Origin: Pseudomonas sp. FEN
Lineage (GTDB): Bacteria > Pseudomonadota > Gammaproteobacteria > Pseudomonadales > Pseudomonadaceae
Length of the DNA: 64,000 nucleotides
Assembly: GCF_904067045.1 (NCBI RefSeq)
Contig: NZ_CAJFDC010000014.1
Coordinates: 186,001-250,000 of the forward strand
Reading direction: 5' to 3'
The position numbers and the translations under genes were made by a program. Positions 45,439 to 55,300 of the stretch are shown here, one piece after another (position 1 is the first letter of the stretch; each line of letters begins with the position of its first letter). The notes below the pieces were generated by a model that was given only the letters and a program-made list of their open reading frames with translations, did no database searches and was not told where the DNA came from.

Positions 45439-46308
45439 CTAACGCTGGATACGGAATTGTTTCGGTGACAGCCCCGTGCCGCGCTTGAAAAAGCGCGAGA
45501 AGTAGGCCGGTTCGGAAAAACCCAGGCGGTCCGACACCTGGTTGATGGTCATCGCGGTGTAGACCAGATCGCGCTTGGCTTCCAGCAGCAGCCGCTGGTT
45601 GATCATCTGCAACGCCGATTGCCCACAGAGGCGCCGGCACAGGGCATTGAGGTGAGCGGTGCTGATGCCCAATGTCGCCGCATAGTGCTCGATGGGCAGG
45701 TGTTCGCGAAAGCGCTGCTCCAATGTCCGGGTGAACACCTGCAAGTGCTCGCGCCCCCGCTCAAGCGGCAACGCGTCCGGTGCCGACAGCTCCAGGCCGC
45801 GCCGAGCGAGCCAGATGGACAGCACCGTGATCAACGATTGCAGCATCGGATCACGACCGGGTTGCTGTTGGCTGTACTCCCGGGTGATGGCTGAAAACAG
45901 CGTGTCCAGATACGGATGCGCGGAGCCGATCGGGTAACAGGCCGCCGTGGTCAGCACCGGACTGTTGAGCGAAGCACCCAGCTGTTCGGCCAGGGGCAGC
46001 GCCAGGCTGAGCACGTGGCCCTGGATATCCTCGGAGAACTTGAAGGTGTGTACGCTCAGCGCCGGCACGACTTGCAGCGAAGGTGAATCGATGTGGTGAA
46101 TCGCGTCTTCGACTTTCAGCGTCGCCCGCCCTGCCTGCACGTACAGAAGCTGCACCAGGTCGCTGTGCCGATGGGGTTTTATTTCCCAGCCGTGCAGCTG
46201 GCTGCGCTCGGGGATCGACTCGCAATGAATCAGGTCGGGCGTCGGCCAGACGCCGGTTTCACCGTAGAGTTTGAACACCGGAACAGGCACAGCGAATGAT
46301 TTCGACAT
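45439..46308 (-). CDS. pobR: PobR/PobC-type AraC activator of pobA
   Basis: This 289-residue AraC-family protein has an N-terminal cupin sensor (HGWEIKPHRHSDLVQLLYVQAG) and a C-terminal HTH (LPIEHYAATLGISTAHLNALCRRLCG and QVSDRLGFSEPAYFSRFFKRGTG). It is divergent from pobA with 154 bp between the starts, the usual arrangement for the 4-hydroxybenzoate-responsive activator in Pseudomonas. ATG at 46308 has GGGGAGGG upstream. Whether it corresponds to PobR or PobC of other species is uncertain. Confidence 0.88.
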   Translation of the reverse strand: MSKSFAVPVPVFKLYGETGVWPTPDLIHCESIPERSQLHGWEIKPHRHSDLVQLLYVQAGRATLKVEDAIHHIDSPSLQVVPALSVHTFKFSEDIQGHVLSLALPLAEQLGASLNSPVLTTAACYPIGSAHPYLDTLFSAITREYSQQQPGRDPMLQSLITVLSIWLARRGLELSAPDALPLERGREHLQVFTRTLEQRFREHLPIEHYAATLGISTAHLNALCRRLCGQSALQMINQRLLLEAKRDLVYTAMTINQVSDRLGFSEPAYFSRFFKRGTGLSPKQFRIQR

Positions 46309-46462
46309 CTCCCTCCCCTTGCGACGATCCACGAAAAGTCCATGGAATGCAGTGGATATTGCCTTCTTATCCGTGCTTTAGCCACTAAAAATACAGGAGA
46401 CAAAAACAACAGCACCCCGCAAGGCCCCCGGCCTTCAGCGGTACCAGACAGGACTCTCCCTC

Positions 46463-47647
46463 ATGAAAACCCAAGTCGCTATCATCGGCTGCGGCCCATC
46501 CGGCCTTTTGCTCGGTCAACTGCTGCATCGCGCGGGCATCGACAACGTCATCGTCGAACGCAAGAACCCCGAATACATCCTCTCGCGCATTCGTGCCGGC
46601 GTGTTGGAACAAGGCATGGTCGATCTATTGCGCGAAGCCGGGGTCAGCGAGCGCATGGACGCCCACGGATTGGTGCACGACGGCTTCGAACTGGCCTTCG
46701 ACGGACGCTGTGAACGCATCGACCTCAAGACACTGACCGAGGGTAGAACAGTCATGGTCTATGGCCAGACCGAAGTCACCCGTGACTTGATGGACGCACG
46801 TGCCGCCGTGGGCGCAATGACTGTTTACGATGCCGAAAATGTGCAGCCCCACGGCATGAAGGGCGACAGCCCTTATGTGACCTTCGAGCGTAACGGCGAG
46901 ACCGTCCGCCTGGACTGCGATTACATTGCCGGCTGTGACGGTTTTCACGGTGTCTCGCGACAATCGATACCGCCAGAGACGCTGAAGATTTTTGAACGGG
47001 TCTACCCTTTCGGCTGGTTGGGTATCCTGGCCGATACCCCACCGGTCAGCCACGAACTGGTCTACTCCAACCATGAGCGTGGCTTCGCCTTGTGCAGCAT
47101 GCGCTCGCCGACACGCACGCGTTATTACGTGCAGGTAGGTGCCGAGGAAAAGGTCGAGGACTGGTCGGACCAACGTTTCTGGGAAGAGCTCAAACGCCGC
47201 TTGCCGGCCATGATCGCCGAGCAACTGGTCACCGGTCCCTCGATCGAAAAAAGCATCGCGCCCTTGCGCAGTTTTGTCGTCGAGCCCATGCAATATGGCC
47301 GACTGTTCCTGCTCGGCGACGCGGCCCATATCGTTCCGCCCACGGGCGCCAAAGGCCTGAACCTGGCGGCGAGCGATGTCAGCACGCTGTACCGCATCCT
47401 GCTCAAGGTTTATCGCGAGGGCCGCACCGACCTGCTGGAGAAATACTCGCAAATCTGCCTGCGTCGGGTCTGGAAAGCCGAACGTTTTTCCTGGTGGATG
47501 ACCTCGATTCTCCACCGTTTTCCCGACACCGATGCCTTCAGCCAGCGTATCCAGAAGACCGAACTCGATTACTTCACAAGCTCGGACGCTGGACGCAAGA
47601 CGATTGCGGAAAATTATGTCGGGCTGCCGTATGAGGCCATCGAGTAA
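46463..47647 (+). CDS. pobA: PobA, 4-hydroxybenzoate 3-monooxygenase
   Basis: This 394-residue FAD monooxygenase uses NADPH and O2 to convert 4-hydroxybenzoate to protocatechuate, feeding PcaHG. The FAD motif GCGPSGLLLGQLLH starts at about residue 9, the second FAD motif LGDAAHIVPPTGAKGLN is at about 285, and the substrate region CDYIAGCDGFHGVSR is present. Length equals that of P. fluorescens PHBH (394). It diverges from the AraC activator gene. Confidence 0.97.
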   Translation: MKTQVAIIGCGPSGLLLGQLLHRAGIDNVIVERKNPEYILSRIRAGVLEQGMVDLLREAGVSERMDAHGLVHDGFELAFDGRCERIDLKTLTEGRTVMVYGQTEVTRDLMDARAAVGAMTVYDAENVQPHGMKGDSPYVTFERNGETVRLDCDYIAGCDGFHGVSRQSIPPETLKIFERVYPFGWLGILADTPPVSHELVYSNHERGFALCSMRSPTRTRYYVQVGAEEKVEDWSDQRFWEELKRRLPAMIAEQLVTGPSIEKSIAPLRSFVVEPMQYGRLFLLGDAAHIVPPTGAKGLNLAASDVSTLYRILLKVYREGRTDLLEKYSQICLRRVWKAERFSWWMTSILHRFPDTDAFSQRIQKTELDYFTSSDAGRKTIAENYVGLPYEAIE

Positions 47648-47932
47648 TGCGGTTTTATCAGGCTCATGAGAACCTGTTACGCCGAGCACTGGCTCGCGGT
47701 TGGCTCATGCTGGGATGTGGCCCACCAGGATAGACCAGGCCACCATACAGGCCAATGGCCATAAGGCTTTGCCAGTATTCGCACCGGATTGACAAACCGG
47801 TCACTGGCGTCCCTATTTCCCAGTACAGACGTAGGATAAAACCTTAAGTTTGAATGTCAGGCCTCCTCAACCGACAAGGCCCCCCCTAGCATGGAGCCCC
47901 TTAGAACAATCACTATCAGGGAAGATATCGGC
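47648..47932. other. Intergenic region between pobA and the LuxR-type gene
   Basis: These 285 bp lack a recognisable gene. The sequence includes a few short inverted pairs but no clear terminator with a T-run. Confidence 0.4.
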
Positions 47933-48772
47933 ATGAAGCTGACGCACGACCACGATCCGTACCTCTATCTGCGCTTGGGCGAACTGGTGTCCAGCGCCGC
48001 GGAGGACGCCTTTGCCGAGCACATGCTGGCGTTCGTCAACAGCCAGGTGCCGATTCACGGACTGGACCTCAGCGAATGGACCCTCGACGCGGATCGGGAA
48101 AGTATCAGTCCGAGCAAATGCCTGGGTAGTGCTGGTCAGCAGCATGACCTTTGCCCGCCGAATACACTCCCCCATCCGCTGCTGCAAAGCGTCATGGAGA
48201 TGGAGGCGCCAATGCTTATCCAGCTCGAGACAGCGCCGAGCCCGAAGCATCCAAAGCGCAGCGTGCACCAGTGCAATCTGGTCTCGGGCAGTGGCGATCT
48301 GCGCTGGGTCATCTGCTTCCATCGCCTGGCGACCTTGCGGGCGTTCTCCGTGACCGAACTGACGTTGCTCAAGAGCCTGTCCGATACCTTGCTCCCGCTG
48401 GTGGTGCACCGTGCACAACTTCTGGCCCAGCCTGGAACACGATGGGCCGGCATGACGCAGGCCGGCTCCGAGCACGAGGCCCTGCATCAGGCCTTCAGCG
48501 CAAGGCTGGCGCAGGAGGCCATCCACCTTTCCGCGCGCGAGCAAGAGGTTTGCCTGGGCCTGCTGACAGGTATCACGGTGTCGGAAATGGCCCAGCGCCT
48601 GAACGTCAAGAACAGTTCGGTGGAAACCTACCTCAAGCGCGCCACCACCAAGCTGGGGGTCAGCGGTCGGCATGGTTTGACGCGCTGGATGGCGTTTGTG
48701 CCCAGTCGGGCAAAGGATGTACCGGTGGCGTCGGCGGATATGCCCCCTGCGCCGGTATGGCGGCCAGATTGA
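47933..48772 (+). CDS. LuxR-type HTH transcriptional regulator
   Basis: This 279-residue protein ends in a clear LuxR HTH: LSAREQEVCLGLLTGITVSEMAQRLNVKNSSVETYLKRATTKLGVSGRHGL, where the S-x-x-E motif and the GxxxxEMA recognition helix are evident. The N-terminal 190 residues have no domain I recognise. ATG at 47933 has GGGAAG upstream. It stands at the left edge of the accessory island and could regulate the RTX locus, but there is no direct evidence. Confidence 0.85.
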   Translation: MKLTHDHDPYLYLRLGELVSSAAEDAFAEHMLAFVNSQVPIHGLDLSEWTLDADRESISPSKCLGSAGQQHDLCPPNTLPHPLLQSVMEMEAPMLIQLETAPSPKHPKRSVHQCNLVSGSGDLRWVICFHRLATLRAFSVTELTLLKSLSDTLLPLVVHRAQLLAQPGTRWAGMTQAGSEHEALHQAFSARLAQEAIHLSAREQEVCLGLLTGITVSEMAQRLNVKNSSVETYLKRATTKLGVSGRHGLTRWMAFVPSRAKDVPVASADMPPAPVWRPD

Positions 48773-48788
48773 CCGCGGATCAGGCGCG

Positions 48789-48985
48789 CTAGCGGAAGCG
48801 TTGCCAGCGGCCCGGGAGCGGGCCCCGGCGAAAAGCTTCCAGCAATTGATCGGCATCGATGCTCCGCTGCCCGGGCTCGAAGCTCAGCGCCTGACGCAAG
48901 GCTGGCCAGAGGCACCTCGGTAATTGCGCCGGACGCTCCAGACGTCGATCCAGGGCCCGGGCGTTGAGCGCATCCAACCGCTGGT
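48789..48985 (-). pseudogene. Possible C-terminal remnant of a Ser/Thr protein kinase
   Basis: About 60 codons ending at a TAG (48789-48791) read LPRCLWPALRQALSFEPGQRSIDADQLLEAF, resembling the last helices of eukaryotic-type kinases (xxLxKALxxDPxxRxxDAxELLxAL). No catalytic lobe precedes it; instead relaxase-like sequence in another frame does. The identity is tentative because the fragment is short. Confidence 0.45.
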
Positions 48986-48989
48986 GCCC

Positions 48990-49269
48990 TGCTCCTTGGC
49001 CATTCTCGCGGTTTCAAGATGCTGTTGGGCATAGCGCTGAAAGATCTTCGGTGTGACCAGAAAAGCCGTCTCGGCAACGCTGTGAACCGGTGCATGGGCA
49101 TCGTTGACGGTGATCGTGTGCTTCAGGATGCCTTGGCGTAGCCAGGTCATGAAGGCATCTCCCAGACCCGTCCCCTTCATATCCTGACTGGGCAAACGAA
49201 CGGGCGTGTCGGACTCGCGCGAAACAGGGGGCTGGCGAACAGGTTGCGGATAGGCCTCTCCTAGGCCAT
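48990..49269 (-). pseudogene. Remnant of MobH-type conjugative relaxase (TraI C-terminal domain)
   Basis: About 90 codons read GDAFMTWLRQGILKHTITVNDAHAPVHSVAETAFLVTPKIFQRYAQQH, the pattern of the TraI_2_C domain in ICE/GI relaxases (WLRxGI...INDxxAxVHxVxxxxFLVSPxIFxRYA). There is no intact start, the N-terminal relaxase domain is missing and the frame runs out into kinase-like sequence. It is evidence of a former integrative conjugative or genomic island element beside the RTX locus. Confidence 0.65.
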
Positions 49270-49338
49270 TGATCCTCACTGTTGATAGGCTAAAGCTCAC
49301 CCAGCCGTAAGCAGGCCTATAGAACGAGCCTCAAGAAT

Positions 49339-49362
49339 CTGCCGCGCCTCCAGGCGCGGCAG
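49339..49362 (-). terminator. Terminator-like hairpin after the giant RTX gene
   Basis: CTGCCGCGCC-TGGA-GGCGCGGCAG (minus strand) forms a perfect 10-bp GC-rich stem with a 4-nt loop, 10 nt after the RTX stop codon and followed by ATTCTT. The T-run is weak, but the position fits the end of this transcript. Confidence 0.7.
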
Positions 49363-49371
49363 GTTGAACCT

Positions 49372-52300
49372 TTATTGCCAGTTGCTGGCAATCACCGTGT
49401 TCAACGCATCCTTATAGTTCTGCGGTAACAAGACCTGCCCCGCTGCGGGCGGAGCAAACGCAGCCATGGCATTAACCAACTGATCGACCTGGTTTTCCAA
49501 CAGGACTTTTCCGTCCGCAGTGCGGAACTGTTCAATATGCTGGGCTTTCTCCCAACTACCCGCTCCCCAGAACGACCACTTGGAGACCGTCACCTTGTCG
49601 GCGGTGCCAATCACACTGACTTCCAAATCCGAACCGCTCTTGCGAAACCACAGTTGGTCTGCAGAAATACCGGCACCGAACTGCAACACGTCGGTGTTGG
49701 CGTCGGGGTCGAAATCATCAATAACGTCTTGACCGCCACCTCGCTCGAACTGATAAAGGTCACTACCGCGATCGCCATAAAGTCGATCATTGCCGGCCCC
49801 ACCCAGCAGGGTATCGGAGCCTGCACCGCCATACAGCTCATCAGCCCCGCCGCCGCCCGACAAAATGTCGTTGCCACCTAACCCATAAAGTTTGTCGTCA
49901 CCGTCAAGGCCGCTTAATGAGTCAGCCGACGCATCCTCGCCAAAGAGCGCATCGTTGCCCTGGGTTGCCGTACCTCTGGTCATCTCCTTGATGGTGCTGG
50001 CATTCCAGGTCGTGCCCTCAGCGAACTGAATCTGCTCGACCTGGTAGGCGCTGCTGGAAAACCAACTGGAAACCGTCAGCTTGTCGGTGGTCCCGGCGAT
50101 ACCAACATACAGATCGTTAAGGTTACGACTTAATTGGATATCAGACGGGTTGAGGCCTGCCGCTACCTTGATAACGTCCAGATTGCCAACCGAAGAGTCG
50201 TAGTCACTGATCCAGTCTTGTCCTGCACCACGGTTGAACAGGTAAGTGTCGTTGCCTGCATCGCCATAGAGGGTGTCATTGTCGGCACCACCGTCCAGGA
50301 TATCCGCTCCCGCGCCGCCATAGAGCGTGTCCTTGCCGGCACCGCCATTGAGCGTGTCGTTACCCGACAGCCCGTAAAGTTTGTCGGCGCCGCCCAGACC
50401 GTTGAGCGTGTCATCGCGGGAATCTTCCCCCTGGAGAACGTCGTCCCCTTCAGTGGCCACACCCTTGACCAACGCCTGGAGGGTTGCCACATTCCAAAGC
50501 GTTCCGTCGGCGAATTGAATCTGCTCAACCTGCGAATCCGCCGAGAGAAACCAATCACGGACGGTCAGCTTGTCCGTAGTACCGATGATCGCCAATTCCA
50601 GGTTGTCGCCCTGGCGGGAAGCCTTGATATCAGCAGCCCCCACCCCCTGGCCGAACTTGATCACATCGACGTTGCCGGAAGTCCAGTCTCGATCGAAGAT
50701 GGAGTCCTGCCCGCCGCCGCGCTGAAAGAGATAGGTGTCATTACCCGAGCCGCCGTAGAGCGTGTCATTGCCCACCCCGCCATCGAGCGTATCCAGGCCC
50801 ATACCGCCATCGAGCATGTCATCGCCAGCCCCGCCCTTGAGCACATCATTACCGGCAAGACCATACAACTGATCGTTGCCACCAAGCCCTTCGAGCAGCT
50901 CATCGGACTCGTCTCCATACAGCGTATCCGCAGCCTCGCTTGCCACGGCAAGCGACAGGCGCTTGAGATCACTGACAGACCAGATGGTCCCATCAGCGAA
51001 CTCGACCCGCTCTACCTGATAGTAGGAATCGGTGTAGCTGTATATGGTCATCCTATCCGTCGTGCCCTTGATGGCAAGATAGACATTGTTGCCCTCACGC
51101 TTGGCGATGACATCGCCGGGTGTGATATCAGCAGCGACTTGGATGGTATCGACATTGCCGATAGTCCAATCAATATCTGTGACCGTGTCCTGGCCCATAC
51201 CACGGTAGAACCGATACGTGTCATTGCCGAAATCACCAGATAACCAATCGTTACCGGCACCACCGTCCAACGTATCATTGCCGTCTCCGCCGTAAAGCGA
51301 ATCGACGCCTTCACCGCCATTAAGCACATCGTTACCGGCTCGACCGTAAAGCTTGTCGTCACCACCCAATCCGTTGAGGGTATTGGCCTGGGCATCGCCA
51401 TTGAGGGTATCTCCGCCCTGCGTTCCATTGATCACATCGGTGGCCGGACTCACCACGATATCGAACACATCGCTGGCCGCTGCCGCAGAGAGATCCAGCG
51501 CCGAGATCTTGACCGAAACGGTTCCGCTTTCGATGGGCGTACCACTGAACGTACGGGTGATCGCATCGAACACCAGCCAAGCCGGCAGCGCCGAACCATT
51601 GGCCAAGGTCGCCCGGTAGCTCAGCCGATCCCCCACGTCGATATCCGCGAACGTATTGGCCGGCACTTCATACTTGAGTGCCTGACCGCTCTTCAGGTTC
51701 AGGTCCGCGATGGCGTTAACCAGTTGCGGCGCATCGTTGACATTGGCAACCGTCAGGTTAAACGCGTCTGAAACCGTTGCGCCAGCCTTGTCCGTCGCCG
51801 TGACTTGGATCATCAGGCTGCCGACCTGATCGTTGCCGGGTGTACCGCTGAAGGTCCGGGTCCGGGCATCAAAGCTGAGCCAGCCTGGCAAGGGTTTGCC
51901 GTCTGCCAACGTCGCGTTTAGCGTGAGGGCGTCTCCAGCATCCGCGTCAACAAAAGTCCCCGCGGCCAGCGTCAACACAAAGCGGCTGTTCTGGTTCGCG
52001 CCCTGGTCCGCAATCGCAGTGGACAATGTCGGCGCCCGGTTGGCCTGAGTAGCTAGCGTGGCGGTATTCCAGACCTTGCCGTTGGCGAACTCGATACGCT
52101 CGATACTATGACCGCCGGTGGCGGTCCAGCCCGATATGATTTGCTGGCCGTTGTTCAGGCGCAACACCATTCCTTGCGCGGAATGATCGACAGCGACATC
52201 GCTTTCCTCGATTCCGGCCTCGAACACGATGGTGTCCAGGCCGCCAGCGACACCCAATTCTTCGTTGATGGTGTCTCGCCCGTGTCCCAGGCCAAACACA

Positions 52301-55300
52301 TAACGATCATCGCCTTTGCCGCCTTGCAGGAAGTCATCTCCGGCACCGCCATACAGTCGGTTGTTGCGCTCGTTGCCAAACAGCTCGTTAGCCAAGGCAT
52401 TGCCCGTGCCGTTCAGGGCCGGACCGGAAATCTCCAGGGTCTCGACATTCGCCCCCAGGGTGAAGTCCACGGTGGAGATCACCTTGTCGTTGCCGCTGTC
52501 GAGTTCCTCGACCACCACATCCCCTGTGTAGTCCACAAAGTAGGTGTCGTTCCCCAGCCCGCCATACATCCGATCCGCGCCCTGGGCGCCGTCAAGCCGG
52601 TTATCCGCACGGTTGCCGCGCAGGATGTTATCGGCCGAGTTACCGGTGGCATTGATCCTGGCATCGCCCGTCAGCTCCAGGTTCTCCAGATGGTTGGCCA
52701 GTGTGAAGGAGACCGAAGAACGAACGGTGTCGGTGCCCTCGTCCATCAGCTCGACGACCCGATCGGAACCGTCATCAACCACGTAAGTATCATCGCCCAG
52801 GCCGCCGATCATGACATCTGAGCCGCCCGCGCCATCGAGCACATTGTTGGCGCTATTACCGACCAAACGGTTGCTCAATTCGTTACCGGTACCATTGATG
52901 GCTGTGTTGCCTTGCAACAACAAGGACTCGACCTCATCAGCCAAAATATAGCTGACGCTGGACTTGACCACATCGTAGCCTCCGCCCACCACTTCCTTCA
53001 CTACATCGCCGACGTTATCGACAATGTAGGTATCATCACCCAACCGCCCCTCCATGACGTCGGCTCCCGCCCCGCCATCCAGGGTATTGCCCCCAGCATC
53101 CCCCACCAGCAGATCGTTTGCCCCCGTCCCACTCAACAGGACCTTGGGCTGCGCGGACGCTTGACCGAAGATGAAGTTGGTAGCGGACAACTGATTGGCG
53201 TTCACGCCTTTGAGTGTCAGGTACTGGGTGCCGCTGGCCATGACTCCGAGCCACACACGCAGATACGGTTCACCGTCGACCGTTACCGTACTGAAGTTCA
53301 GATCGGAAAAACCGTGTACGGCCCGAATCTGCGACAGGTCGATCTTCTCAAGGGGATTGGCAACTTCGAAGTCGTCGATCAGGTTGGCCATGATGCCTTG
53401 CGAAGCGCTGGACCGGAGGTCTTCGACCAGCACAAAACGGTCGTTCCCGGCACCACCCGCCACCGAGGCCCCCGTATGCGTGGCGGCCCCGCTCAGGTTG
53501 ACGTTCGGTGACAGCAAGGTGGTGCTGACATAGTCGCTGATCGCCTGGTCACCTTCCATATAGAGGGTATCGTTACCGGCATCACCGCCCAGATAGTCCA
53601 GTCCGGTACCGCCGTAGAGCACATCGTCGCCGGCGCCGCCACGGACGACATCGTTGCCATCGCCCCCCTTGATGACGTCATTGCCACCTACGGTCGAAGT
53701 CGTCGAGGATTCCCCGACCAGTACATCGTCGCCCAGTCCACCGAAGATTGTGTCGGCACCAGTGCCGCCAAACACACGCTCGCCGCCATCGTTGGCCCAA
53801 TACAGGAAGCCATTGGCGGTGTCCGGCAAACTGCGCTCGGCCACCACACCGTTGAGTCCGAAGCCGTAACCCGAAGCCCCCTCCAACAGGCTCAAGCGCA
53901 CACCGTCCGGCACATGGACGAAGCTACTCAGCGTCAAGCCCTGAGACTGGACGTTCTTGAGCAGCAGCACTTGTCCATCGGCCAGCCCCAATCGGGTATC
54001 GGCGCCTTGCTGGGTAATGGTCATCGATGCATAGACATCGTCGGCAAAACCGGACAAGACGATTCTGTCGGTACCGATCACAAAATCGGTGAGGGTATCG
54101 ATGTCTCCAGCCGCTTTGTCGATCACGAAGTAGTCGGTGTCGGCACCGCCGGTCAAGGTGTCGTTCCCCCTGCCACCGATCAGCGTGTCAACACCGGCTC
54201 CGCCCGACAGCACATCATCACCGCGACCACCGGAGAGGTGGTTGTCCGCGCTGTTGCCGATCAGTGTGTCAGCAAACTCACCGCCAATCAGGTGCTCGAT
54301 TTGCCCGGGATTGGTGATCGTCAAACGAGCGCCGGCCAACGTAGCCTCGCCCTTGGACAAATCGATCACACTGGCGCTGGAAATCGCCGCCGCATTGATC
54401 GTGTCCGCGCCACCGTCGGTGTCATTGAGCACGTTGCGCCCACTCGTAGCGGCCAACTGCGCATATTCGTTGGTATACACATACTGGTCGTTGAGCGTAT
54501 CGCCCTTGCCGTAGACATTGAGGCTCCAGCTGTTCAGCGTCCCCGTGTCGCCGGTTACGCTGTCGATCACTTGCAGCGTCCAGTTTCCCTGCACCGCTTC
54601 ACCACGCAGCAAGGCCGTGTCGAAGACATAGTTCAGTGTTTTATCACCCGCAAAGTCAGCATCCCCGCGATCACTCACAGCGCTTCCCGGAGCCTTGCCC
54701 GGGCGATTCATCAGAATGGATTCGGTACCCGACGGCGAGATCAGCTTGAGGATGAGATCCCCAGGACGGGAGTGGCTCAGGCTGACTTTTACTTCGACAT
54801 GCTCGGCCAGGAGATCGACCTTACCCATCGTCAGCGAATGGCTGATTCCGGCACCCTGACCGTCGGTAATCGCCCGGTTGAGCACTCCCGACTCCAGGGG
54901 ACTGCTCAGGCTGTACTCGTTGCCCAGGGTCTGCTGGGTATTCCAGGTTTCCGCCAAGCGCACGGCAGCGCGGGCATCGACCTCGCCATAACCGTAGTCG
55001 TGGCTGACGTGCATGCCACCGCCGTTCCAGTTCTGGCTGCCGTTGTTCTGCCACGAGGTCGTGGCATCCGTCACCTTGCGGGCCGAGAGTGCGAGGATCT
55101 GCTGTACATCGCGGTATCCCAATTCAGGGTTGGCCTCCAGCATGAGCGCGACGATGCCCGACACAATCGGCGCCGCAAAGCTGGTGCCTTGAGAAACGCT
55201 GGCGTCCCCACCGAAGGTCGAACCGTTGTCGTTCTGCACCAGCCGTGAGGTCGAGGTCACATTCGAGCCCGGCGCGCTGACCAGGATACTGGCTCCAGGG

